Source of the DNA: Planctomycetes bacterium RBG_16_43_13
GTDB taxonomy: Bacteria; Planctomycetota; MHYJ01
DNA length: 13,329 nucleotides
Direction of reading: 5' to 3'
Assembly: GCA_001828445.1 (NCBI GenBank)
Contig: MHYJ01000107.1
Location: 6,871 to 20,199, forward strand
Of the stretch, positions 6,825-12,979 are shown piece by piece (positions within the stretch are counted from its first letter, which is position 1; every line of letters begins with the position of its first letter). The translations under genes were made by a program, and so were the position numbers. The notes under the pieces were generated by a model. It worked only from the letters and a program-made list of their open reading frames with translations, was not told the DNA's origin and did no database searches.

Positions 6825-7778
6825 CTACAAATCGAAGTTTCTCTCCGCAAGTGCAAATACTTTCTCGAGTTCTTGCTTGGCAAGCGGCTCTACTGTCGTC
6901 GTGAGCAGATTTTCCTCCACTTGCTTTACCGTCTTCGCACCGGGTATAGCTGTTGAAACGGCGTCATCAGATAGAGCAAACCTTATCGCCGCCTGCGTCA
7001 GCGTCCGCCTCCCACCCGCCTCTAGAAATCGCACCTTCTCCGTCGCAGATATGCGGGCGTTTAAGTAGTCGAGAGTCCAGTTATGGCGGATATCACCCTG
7101 CGGAAAACTAACCTTTTCGGTAGAAAACTTCCCCGTCAGGAAGCCATTCGCAAGTGGCTCACGAACTATTATCCCCACATTGTTCTTGATAGCCACAGGG
7201 AAAAGCTCATTCCTCGGCACCTGATGATATATATTATAAACCACCTGTATCGTATCTACTATCCCGTGCTTCACCGCCTCTACCCCTTCTGCGGGCTCAA
7301 ATATTGATACGCCTATAAATCGGATTCTGCCTTCTTTTTTAAGTTCTGCGAGTGACTCAAATACCTTACCATCTTTTATCATCTCAAGCGGAGGATTGTG
7401 GAGTTGATATAGGTCTATGTAGTCGGTATTCAACCGCTGGAGCGACTTCTCGATAGCAAATTTTATATGCTGTGGCGAGAAATCCATCCGTGTCCGTCCA
7501 CTGTAGAAATTGCCGCCGACCTTCGTCGCTACAATTACATCTTTACGGCTGTTATCTAATGCACGAGCAAGAACCTCCTCGCTATGTCCATAGCCATATA
7601 CATCAGCAGTGTCAAAGAAATTACAGCCAAGCTCAAGTGCTCTCCTCACCGCCCTCATTGACTCATCATCAATAGTAGGGCCATAGCTATTGCCGTATTG
7701 ATTGCCCCCGATTGCCCACGCACCGAAGCCAACCTCCGAGACATTTAAGTTTGTCCTGCCAAGCCGACGATAGTGCAT
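6825..7778 (-). CDS. Aldo/keto reductase (copy 1)
   Basis: This 317-aa NAD(P)H-dependent reductase has the usual TIM-barrel length. The catalytic tetrad is complete: Asp56 and Tyr61 in FFDTADVYG, Lys86 in VATKVGG and His127 in LYQLHNPP. The C-terminal cofactor-binding part is also present (REPLANGFLTGKF, STAIPGAKTVKQVEEN). It begins LGRTNLNVSEVGFGAWAIGG, the hallmark start of the bacterial YghZ/Tas-like branch. The substrate cannot be read from the sequence; members reduce aldehydes, ketones or sugars. It is a clear paralogue of the reductase at 11724-12668. It lies 77 nt behind the second acyl-CoA dehydrogenase, with an AGATT-rich hairpin between them, and 18 nt before the membrane protein. 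There is no recognisable SD upstream of its ATG. Confidence 0.92.
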   Translation of the reverse strand: MHYRRLGRTNLNVSEVGFGAWAIGGNQYGNSYGPTIDDESMRAVRRALELGCNFFDTADVYGYGHSEEVLARALDNSRKDVIVATKVGGNFYSGRTRMDFSPQHIKFAIEKSLQRLNTDYIDLYQLHNPPLEMIKDGKVFESLAELKKEGRIRFIGVSIFEPAEGVEAVKHGIVDTIQVVYNIYHQVPRNELFPVAIKNNVGIIVREPLANGFLTGKFSTEKVSFPQGDIRHNWTLDYLNARISATEKVRFLEAGGRRTLTQAAIRFALSDDAVSTAIPGAKTVKQVEENLLTTTVEPLAKQELEKVFALAERNFDL

Positions 7779-7782
7779 AGTT

Positions 7783-7796
7783 TAATCTTAAGATTA
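7783..7796. repeat. Perfect 14-bp palindrome upstream of aldo/keto reductase copy 1
   Basis: TAATCTTAAGATTA is a perfect palindrome lying 4 nt upstream of the reductase ATG, where an SD would normally be. It overlaps the first units of the larger AGATT/AATCT element. It could be an operator, part of an RNA structure that covers the start site, or a by-product of the repeated words. Confidence 0.7.
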
Positions 7797-7798
7797 CA

Positions 7799-7850
7799 GA
7801 TTATAAGATTTTAGATTGCCATAATATTCCAATCTTCTAATCTTACAATC
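7799..7850. repeat. Imperfect AT-rich inverted repeat made of AGATT/AATCT words
   Basis: Arm 7799-7818 pairs with arm 7830-7850 around an 11-nt loop, with one mismatch and a small bulge, giving a hairpin of about 19 pairs. The arms are themselves periodic: AGATT occurs at 7791, 7798, 7806 and 7813, and AATCT at 7831, 7839 and 7847, so the spacing is 7-8 nt. It fills the gap between the acyl-CoA dehydrogenase stop and the reductase start. There is no T-run after it in either direction, so it is not a standard intrinsic terminator. I see no similar copy elsewhere in this window. Confidence 0.7.
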
Positions 7851-7855
7851 TCCTT

Positions 7856-9085
7856 CTACTCCTCCAACGCATACTGCGTCTCTGTAGGGATATACTTTTC
7901 AAGGTGAGAGAGTTGGGTGCCCTCCTTTATCAAGTTTCTCGCTATGACGAGCTTCTGTATCTCATTCGCCCCCTCGTATATCTGGGTTATCTTCGCATCC
8001 CGCATATATTTCTCTATGGGGTAGTCCTTCATATATCCGTATCCGCCGAAAATCTGGACTGCCTTCGTCGTTACCTCCATCGCCGTCTCTGTGGCGAAGT
8101 ATTTGCACTCTGCAGAAAGTTTGGAGACATTCGTTACACCTGCATCAGCCGCACGCGCCGCCGCATAGACGAGGTATCGCGCTGCCTCTACCTTCGCCGC
8201 CATATCGGCTAACATATGCTGAATACCTTGGAATGCATTTATCGACTGTCCAAATTGTTTACGTTTGGCAGAGTAAACAAGTGCTAAGTCGAGTGCCCCC
8301 TGTGCAAGCCCCACCGCCTGCGCGGCTACGCCTGGACGTGCCAAATCGAGTGTCTGCATAGCGAATCGGAAACCATACCCCTCCTCGCCGCCGAGGAGAT
8401 TCGATTGCGGAACTCTGCACCCCTTGAAATTCGTCTCTACTACGGGAACACACCGAATACCCATCTTATCTTCCGTCTTTCCGATGGAGAAGCCGGTGGT
8501 TTCTTTCTCTACAAGGATGGCGCTTATCCTTTTGGATTTTGACGCCGGGTCTGTAACTGCGAAAACAGTATATAGGTCTGCGACACCGCCATTCGTAGTC
8601 CACTTCTTCTCGCCATCTATGATGTAGTTACTGCCCTCCTTGCGGGCACGGGTTCTCATACCCCCTGCGTCGCTCCCAGCGAATTTTTCGGAAAGACAGA
8701 ATGCGATAAGCTTTTTACCGTTTGCAATATCAGGAAGATATTTCTTTCTCTGTTCATTAGAGCCGCCCAAGATTATAGGAAATGAGCCGAGTGCATTGAC
8801 GGCGAAAAGGACGCCGACACCGCCACAGGCACGGGAGAGTTGCTCTACTACGAGGCAGAGATTCAAAACACCACCACCGCTTGGAACTCCGCCCGGAGCA
8901 TTACCCCCAAACTCCTTCGGTATCCATACTTTTAGCAACCCCGCCTTTGCGAGTGCCTCTTTTATCTCCCACGGATATTCCTGTGCACGGTCGTATTTTG
9001 CGGAGAGGGGTCTAACAACCTCATCAGCGATTTGGCGGGCGCGGTCACGCCACTCCAGATTTTCCTTCGTCAGCAGTTCGTCCAT
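7856..9085 (-). CDS. Acyl-CoA dehydrogenase (second, distinct copy)
   Basis: The 409-aa product has the complete acyl-CoA dehydrogenase fold. The beta domain contains FCLSEKFAGSDAGG (129-142) and KWTTNGGVAD (161-170). The C-terminal domain has QFGQSINAFQGIQ (277-289), IFGGYGYMKDYPIEKY (345-360) and YEGANEIQK (370-378) with Glu371 as catalytic base. It differs from the copy at 2705-3859: the usual LTEPxAGSD is LSEKFAGSD, a glycine/proline-rich stretch at about 61-72 enlarges the loop after KEFGG, and there is an extra C-terminal tail (about 388-409). It probably acts on another acyl-CoA than the first copy. The ATG at 9085 is preceded by AAAGGA at moderate distance. It lies 29 nt after a 115-aa unknown gene and 77 nt before an aldo/keto reductase, all on the same strand. 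Confidence 0.94.
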   Translation of the reverse strand: MDELLTKENLEWRDRARQIADEVVRPLSAKYDRAQEYPWEIKEALAKAGLLKVWIPKEFGGNAPGGVPSGGGVLNLCLVVEQLSRACGGVGVLFAVNALGSFPIILGGSNEQRKKYLPDIANGKKLIAFCLSEKFAGSDAGGMRTRARKEGSNYIIDGEKKWTTNGGVADLYTVFAVTDPASKSKRISAILVEKETTGFSIGKTEDKMGIRCVPVVETNFKGCRVPQSNLLGGEEGYGFRFAMQTLDLARPGVAAQAVGLAQGALDLALVYSAKRKQFGQSINAFQGIQHMLADMAAKVEAARYLVYAAARAADAGVTNVSKLSAECKYFATETAMEVTTKAVQIFGGYGYMKDYPIEKYMRDAKITQIYEGANEIQKLVIARNLIKEGTQLSHLEKYIPTETQYALEE

Positions 9086-9114
9086 AGTATAATCCTTTCA
9101 AAAGAACATATAAT

Positions 9115-9462
9115 CTATAATTTAAGCAGTTTAGGGTGGGCAAGGGCAAGCTGTATTACATCCTCAGGGGTGTCGGGAGTGGCAAGATTATTCTTATCCG
9201 CCCACCAGTTGCATATAGCGTAGAGTTCGAACCCGCTCCCGTCCGTCTTGTATTTTCTTGCGTAGCCCCTCACCATATCGGATATGAGCTTCAACTCCTC
9301 CTTGTTAAGTTGCTTCTTTATTTTACTGAATATATAGTTGAAAAACTTATGCCTCTCCTTTTTGGTAAGGTCTTCGAAATCAAGGTCGTCTATATCCTCG
9401 TAAGGGTTTTCCTCTTTATGGGCGTCACCATTCGACGGATAATCAAAAAACTCTTCTTTCAT
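9115..9462 (-). CDS. Conserved-looking hypothetical protein, 115 aa
   Basis: I do not recognise this protein. It has no signal peptide or membrane segment and should be cytoplasmic. Residues 1-33 are strongly acidic (YEDIDDLDFEDLTKKE). The middle is basic and helical, with FNYIFSKIKKQLNKEEL, followed by YARKYKTDGSGFELYAICNWWADKNNL and a proline/acid linker to a hydrophobic C-terminal helix ending LAHPKLLKL. The composition suggests a small all-helical domain with an acidic tail; a protein-interaction or regulatory role is only a guess. It is first behind a good promoter and 29 nt before the second acyl-CoA dehydrogenase, so the two are probably co-expressed. No SD is visible before the ATG (AAAAAAGTT). 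A longer opposite-strand frame covers it, but this strand has the better protein, promoter and spacing. Confidence 0.7.
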   Translation of the reverse strand: MKEEFFDYPSNGDAHKEENPYEDIDDLDFEDLTKKERHKFFNYIFSKIKKQLNKEELKLISDMVRGYARKYKTDGSGFELYAICNWWADKNNLATPDTPEDVIQLALAHPKLLKL

Positions 9463-9492
9463 AACTTTTTTAATGCTTATTTATAGCGATGA

Positions 9493-9521
9493 ATACTAAC
9501 ATAAAGTGCTTGTGCGGTCAA
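9493..9521 (-). promoter_or_regulatory. Putative sigma70 promoter of the minus-strand acyl-CoA dehydrogenase operon
   Basis: On the minus strand TTGACC (9516-9521) and TAGTAT (9493-9498) are separated by exactly 17 bp. That is five of six -35 and four of six -10 consensus bases. Transcription would begin near 9486, about 24 nt before the ATG at 9462. Confidence 0.5.
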
Positions 9522-9537
9522 ATAGTTTGCCTTTGAC
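9517..9537. promoter_or_regulatory. Inverted repeat between two divergent promoters, possible operator
   Basis: GTCAAA (9517-9522) and TTTGAC (9532-9537) form a perfect inverted repeat around nine bases. Each half includes most of the -35 box of one of the two opposing promoters. A dimeric regulator bound here could control both directions. Part of the symmetry is expected simply because two TTGAC boxes face apart, so the operator reading is tentative. Confidence 0.4.
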
Positions 9538-9561
9538 TTCCCCTGCCTCTGCCTGTATCAT
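9533..9561 (+). promoter_or_regulatory. Putative sigma70 promoter of the FAD-linked oxidase gene
   Basis: TTGACT (9533-9538), a 17-bp spacer and TATCAT (9556-9561): five of six consensus bases in each box. The predicted transcription start near 9568 would leave only about five bases before the ATG at 9573. This fits the absence of an SD, and the mRNA may be leaderless or nearly so. Confidence 0.5.
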
Positions 9562-9572
9562 CAGGCACTATT

Positions 9573-11006
9573 ATGTATAATAAACCATCTAAGGATACTA
9601 TTGCCAAACTAAAAGCCATAGTGGGCGAGGGCAATGTAATAGTCGCAGGCACATCAGCAGAGGCAAAGGACGAGATTGAGCCATATTCCCACGACGAGAC
9701 GGAGGATTTGCATTTTTATCCTGATGTGGCAATCAAGCCATCATCTGCTAAAGAGGTCTCCGAGATTATGCGGTTGTGCAGTTACTCGCATATACCTGTA
9801 ACTCCTCGCGGTGCGGGGACAGGTCTCTCAGGCGGCGCCCTTCCAATCTTCGGCGGCATTGTCCTCTCCCTCGAGCGGATGAACAGAATATTAGAGATTG
9901 ACACAGAAAACCTGATGGCTGTCGTAGAGCCGGGCGTCATCACACAGACATTTCAGGAAGAGGTGGAGAAGCAGGGGCTTTTCTATCCGCCTGACCCTGC
10001 AAGCAGGGGAAGTTGTATGTTAGGCGGAAACGTGGCTCACTGTGCCGGCGGCCCTCGCGCCCTGAAATACGGTGTTACAAAGGATTTCGTCTATGGGCTT
10101 GAGGCGGTGCTACCAAATGGAGAGATAATAAATACAGGCGGCAAGTTGCTGAAGAACGTAACGGGCTATAATCTTACCCAGCTCCTCGTCGGCTCGGAGG
10201 GGACGTTAGCCATCGTAACGAAGATAATATTAAAACTTCTCCCCCTGCCCAAGTATAAAAAGACGATGCTTGTGCCATTTCCGAGCGTAGAATCCGCCGC
10301 CCTCTCTGTTATGAAGATTTTCCACAATAAGATAATTCCCTGTGCCTGCGAGTTTATGGAGAGCCAAGCGATAAAGGTAGTTGAGGATATGAAGGGAATG
10401 AAATTCCCGCACAGCGACGCACCCGCACTTCTCCTAATAGAGGTAGATGGCAATGACGAGACATTGCTCGAAGCGGACATAGAGAAGATTGGCGAGGTGT
10501 GTATGAGCGAGGGCGCCCCTGATATACTTTTAGCGGAGGATGCCCAGAAGCAGAAATTTATATGGGATATGAGAAGGGGGATAGGCGAGGCGGTTAAGAA
10601 AATCTCCGCATACAGGGAGGAGGATGCGGTCGTCCCACGGGCGCGACTGCCTGAACTCGTGAAGTGTGTCCAAGAGGTCTGCGATAAATATGGGATTAGG
10701 AGCGTTTCCTACGGGCACGTAGGGGACGGCAACCTGCACATCAATCTCCTGAAGCAGGGTGTATCCGACGAGAAGTGGGAGCGGGAATTGCCGAAGGCGG
10801 TCGAGGAACTCTTCCGCCGTGTAGTGGCTTTAGGCGGGACTATTTCAGGCGAACACGGCATCGGATATGTGCAGAAAAACTATCTGCCTTTAGCACTTGG
10901 TAAGACAGAGATTGGGCTTATACGTGCGATAAAGAAGATATTCGACCCGAATAATATACTAAATCCGGGGAAGGTGTTACCGGATGTAGAGCAAGACAAA
11001 AAATAA
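9573..11006 (+). CDS. FAD-linked oxidase, GlcD / D-lactate dehydrogenase type
   Basis: This 477-aa flavoprotein belongs to the family that oxidises 2-hydroxy acids such as glycolate or D-lactate to 2-keto acids. The N-terminal FAD-binding domain has DVAIKPSS (51-58), PRGAGTGLSGG (78-88), which binds the FAD pyrophosphate, DPASRGSCMLGGNVA (141-155) and LLVGSEGTLAIVT (204-216). The C-terminal domain has the histidine motifs GHVGDGNLH (381-389) and GEHGIG (426-431) and ends in the family signature DPNNILNPGK (458-467). Full length. The usual partner, the Fe-S/CCG subunit GlcF, is not downstream, and the gene is followed at once by a terminator, so it is probably transcribed alone. The 2-hydroxy acid cannot be named from the sequence. 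No SD precedes the ATG at 9573, but FAD-domain alignment and a nearby promoter support this start. Confidence 0.93.
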   Translation: MYNKPSKDTIAKLKAIVGEGNVIVAGTSAEAKDEIEPYSHDETEDLHFYPDVAIKPSSAKEVSEIMRLCSYSHIPVTPRGAGTGLSGGALPIFGGIVLSLERMNRILEIDTENLMAVVEPGVITQTFQEEVEKQGLFYPPDPASRGSCMLGGNVAHCAGGPRALKYGVTKDFVYGLEAVLPNGEIINTGGKLLKNVTGYNLTQLLVGSEGTLAIVTKIILKLLPLPKYKKTMLVPFPSVESAALSVMKIFHNKIIPCACEFMESQAIKVVEDMKGMKFPHSDAPALLLIEVDGNDETLLEADIEKIGEVCMSEGAPDILLAEDAQKQKFIWDMRRGIGEAVKKISAYREEDAVVPRARLPELVKCVQEVCDKYGIRSVSYGHVGDGNLHINLLKQGVSDEKWERELPKAVEELFRRVVALGGTISGEHGIGYVQKNYLPLALGKTEIGLIRAIKKIFDPNNILNPGKVLPDVEQDKK

Positions 11007-11018
11007 ACGAGATTGAAA

Positions 11019-11060
11019 AAGGGCATAAGCCAATAGGCGATGCACCTTAATATTTTTTTT
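11019..11060 (+). terminator. Rho-independent terminator after the FAD-linked oxidase
   Basis: The hairpin has AAGG (11019-11022) with CCTT (11045-11048), GCAT (11023-11026) with ATGC (11040-11043), and GCC with GGC around an AATA tetraloop, with a one-base bulge and a small internal loop. A run of eight T's ends at 11060. It begins 12 nt after the oxidase stop. The three or four AT bases between stem and T-run and the internal loop make it moderate rather than strong. Confidence 0.6.
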
Positions 11061-11067
11061 GAGGAGG
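11061..11067 (+). promoter_or_regulatory. Shine-Dalgarno that decides the start at 11074
   Basis: GAGGAGG six bases before the ATG. An in-frame TTG at 11059 lies before this element and would translate the SD itself, so it is not the start. The SD touches the T-run of the terminator upstream. Confidence 0.8.
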
Positions 11068-11073
11068 TTTTAT

Positions 11074-11688
11074 ATGTTAAAAAAAGTAATACCACTTTTC
11101 ACATTAGGCCTTCTTCTATGCTCTTGGATGTATATGCAGGGTAATATCTTAATAGAACAATTGAAATCTGACAACGAACAGGTACGGATAAAAGCAAAAG
11201 GAAAGATTATGGAGGAGAGAAAGGAACTAATAGATGGGTTTATAGAAATTGTGAAGGAGAAACGAGAAGAGAAGAGTTATAATAAGCTAAATGATAGACG
11301 ATTATTGGCAGTTCAGCTTTTGGGTGAATTACGGGTGTCAGAGGTAGTGGATTTACTCGTAGATGATATACTTTTCTGCCCATCTCAAGAGGCGAATAAG
11401 AAAACCATAGAAACTGTTTATCCTTGCGTTTCATCGCTTATAAAGATTGGCAAACCAGCTACTCTTTCTATATTAAAAAGGGCTGAAAGCGAGATAAAAG
11501 ATGGCGATAAAGAGCTACGAATTAGAGAAAGGACTTCAATCATTTACAATTACATAATTCAGCGTATAGAAGGGGATAGCATTGCCAAAGTTATTTTGGA
11601 AAAAGAACTTGAGAAAGAAAAAGTCAACAAAGAAACCACAAAGATAGAAAATTTACAAGAGATGCTAAAGCATTATGAAAAGAAGTAG
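11074..11688 (+). CDS. Exported helical-repeat (HEAT-like) protein, function unknown
   Basis: I do not recognise a named family. The 204-aa product starts with a Sec-type signal or anchor: MLKK, then a hydrophobic core at about 5-22. Cys16 is in LLLC, which is not a good lipobox. The remainder is almost all helical. RLLAVQLLGELRVSEVVDLLVDDI (about 77-100) and the region 113-139 (VSSLIKIGKPATLSILKRAES) look like HEAT or armadillo-type repeats, in which helices pair to form a binding surface. Residues 172-204 are highly charged and likely form a coiled coil. This suggests a periplasmic or membrane-anchored scaffold; the partner is unknown. It is the first gene of a four-gene + strand set and lies 35 nt before aldo/keto reductase copy 2. 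Confidence 0.78.
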   Translation: MLKKVIPLFTLGLLLCSWMYMQGNILIEQLKSDNEQVRIKAKGKIMEERKELIDGFIEIVKEKREEKSYNKLNDRRLLAVQLLGELRVSEVVDLLVDDILFCPSQEANKKTIETVYPCVSSLIKIGKPATLSILKRAESEIKDGDKELRIRERTSIIYNYIIQRIEGDSIAKVILEKELEKEKVNKETTKIENLQEMLKHYEKK

Positions 11689-11723
11689 ATATATAAAAAT
11701 ATCAAACATAGAGAGGAGACATT

Positions 11724-12668
11724 ATGCGTTACAGAACATTCGGCAGGACGGGATTAAAAATTTCAGAAATTGGTTTCGGCGCCTGGGCTATCGGGGGCGT
11801 TACGAAAGGTGGGAAGAGTTACGGCTCGACAGATGACAAAAAATCCGCAGAGGCGATAAAGAAAGCACTCGACCTCGGCTGTAATTTCTTCGACACTGCC
11901 GATATCTACGGCAGAGGGCATAGCGAGGAACTCGTCGGCAGGGCATTACAGGGCATCAGAAAAGATGTAGTAATCGCGAGTAAGGTGGGGTTCGATTTCT
12001 ACAATAACACACCTGCGAAGCCGAACTTCACACCCGAATATATAAAGAAGGCGATAGAGAAATCACTGCAACGACTCGGGACCGATTATATCGACATATA
12101 TCAAATCCATAACCCACCGCTTGAGGTGATAAATAAACGAGAGGCGATTGATGCACTCTTCGAGTTGAAGAAGAAAGGGCATATAAGGTTTGTGGGCGTC
12201 TCCATAATAAAGCCGGACGAGGCACTTGCGTCAATAGAACTGGGCGTGGAGACAATACAACTCGTGTATAATATCCTCAAGCAGGAGCACGCAAAAGAGG
12301 TTCTCCCTCAGGCGAGGGGACGAGGCGTAGGCATCATAGCCCGTGAGCCGCTCGAACGGGGCATTTTGGCGGGTAAATATAATGCGAACTCTAAATTCCC
12401 TGATACTGATATACGTTCCATCTACAAACCAGAGGAGTGGACTGAGAGGGTCGAAAAAGTTGAACGATTGAGATTTTTGGTTAAGGGTGACATAAAGACG
12501 ATGGCACAGGCGGCGCTTAAATTCGTCCTTGCGAATGACGTCGTCTCTACTGCTATACCGGGGGCAAAGACGCCCGAACAGGTGGCTGACAATATAGCCG
12601 CCTCGGACGCCGAATATCTTAGCAAACAGGATATGGATAAGATATTTGAGATTGCGGGTAAGAAATAA
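11724..12668 (+). CDS. Aldo/keto reductase (copy 2)
   Basis: The 314-aa protein is a TIM-barrel NAD(P)H-dependent reductase. The tetrad is intact: Asp57 and Tyr62 in FFDTADIYG, Lys87 in IASKVGF and His129 in IYQIHNPP. The shared phrases FGRTGLKISEIGFGAWAIGG at the start and VSTAIPGAKTPEQVADN near the end show that it is a paralogue of copy 1 (6825-7778); by eye about half the residues agree. It differs in the loop after GG (GVTKGGKSYG) and in the C-terminal third, so the substrates may differ. AGGAG at 11714-11718 fixes the ATG. It lies 35 nt behind the exported helical-repeat gene and 7 nt before a small zinc-ribbon membrane protein, so the genes are probably co-transcribed. Confidence 0.93.
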   Translation: MRYRTFGRTGLKISEIGFGAWAIGGVTKGGKSYGSTDDKKSAEAIKKALDLGCNFFDTADIYGRGHSEELVGRALQGIRKDVVIASKVGFDFYNNTPAKPNFTPEYIKKAIEKSLQRLGTDYIDIYQIHNPPLEVINKREAIDALFELKKKGHIRFVGVSIIKPDEALASIELGVETIQLVYNILKQEHAKEVLPQARGRGVGIIAREPLERGILAGKYNANSKFPDTDIRSIYKPEEWTERVEKVERLRFLVKGDIKTMAQAALKFVLANDVVSTAIPGAKTPEQVADNIAASDAEYLSKQDMDKIFEIAGKK

Positions 12669-12675
12669 GGTAAAT

Positions 12676-12960
12676 ATGAAATGTCAAGATTGTAATGTTA
12701 ATGTCCCATCAATTATGGAAAGGTTAAATTTATGGAATAAGATGCTTGGTAGCTTATTTTATGCATACGATCTGATTAGGTTCAAAAAGATTAAGAAGGT
12801 AGATCTTACTTATATATGTAACAACTGTGGCAAGCGGTACGAAGCAAACTGGCGTGAGGAGATCAAGTGTTTTATTACATTCGGTTTGATAATGTTATCA
12901 GTAGCAGGACTTGCAGTTCTGATAGTGTACCTATTGTCGTGCATGGGATTAGTACGCTAA
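12676..12960 (+). CDS. Small zinc-ribbon membrane protein
   Basis: This 94-aa protein begins MKCQDCNVNVPS and has a second cysteine pair in TYICNNCGKRYE. Cys3, Cys6, Cys48 and Cys51 are placed to hold one zinc ion in a split zinc ribbon, with a long basic insert (RFKKIKKVD) between the pairs. Residues about 66-88 form a single hydrophobic helix (LIMLSVAGLAVLIVYLL), so the ribbon would be tethered to the membrane, probably on the cytoplasmic side because the ribbon flank is basic. Such proteins are common and mostly uncharacterised. ATG 12676 is chosen: the AAGGT at about 12667-12671 is a weak SD, and the earlier in-frame TTG at 12646 lies inside the reductase gene. It has 7 nt to the gene before and 19 nt to the DJ-1 gene after it. 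Confidence 0.75.
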   Translation: MKCQDCNVNVPSIMERLNLWNKMLGSLFYAYDLIRFKKIKKVDLTYICNNCGKRYEANWREEIKCFITFGLIMLSVAGLAVLIVYLLSCMGLVR

Positions 12961-12979
12961 CTTTAAGGGAGGTAGGATT

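Noticed and set aside
7783..7851. CRISPR array or transposon end in the AGATT-rich gap
   Set aside because: Units are far too short for CRISPR repeats, there are no spacers or cas genes, and no transposase or target duplication is seen.
8640..9092. 150-codon open frame on the + strand opposite the second acyl-CoA dehydrogenase
   Set aside because: The minus strand encodes a complete dehydrogenase with all motifs; the + strand translation is proline/serine-rich with no family features and is a shadow.
9136..9486. 116-codon + strand frame opposite the unknown 115-aa gene
   Set aside because: The minus-strand product has a good promoter, operon spacing and globular composition; the + strand frame starts inside it without SD and crosses the divergent promoter region.
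11013..11041. TTGAAA as a -35 box for the exported helical-repeat gene
   Set aside because: The hexamer 17 bp downstream is GGCGAT, which is no -10 box, and both lie within the terminator stem.
12646..12675. Upstream TTG start for the zinc-ribbon protein
   Set aside because: It lies inside the aldo/keto reductase gene, and the added residues belong to no fold; ATG 12676 places the first CxxC at the N-terminus as in related small ribbons.
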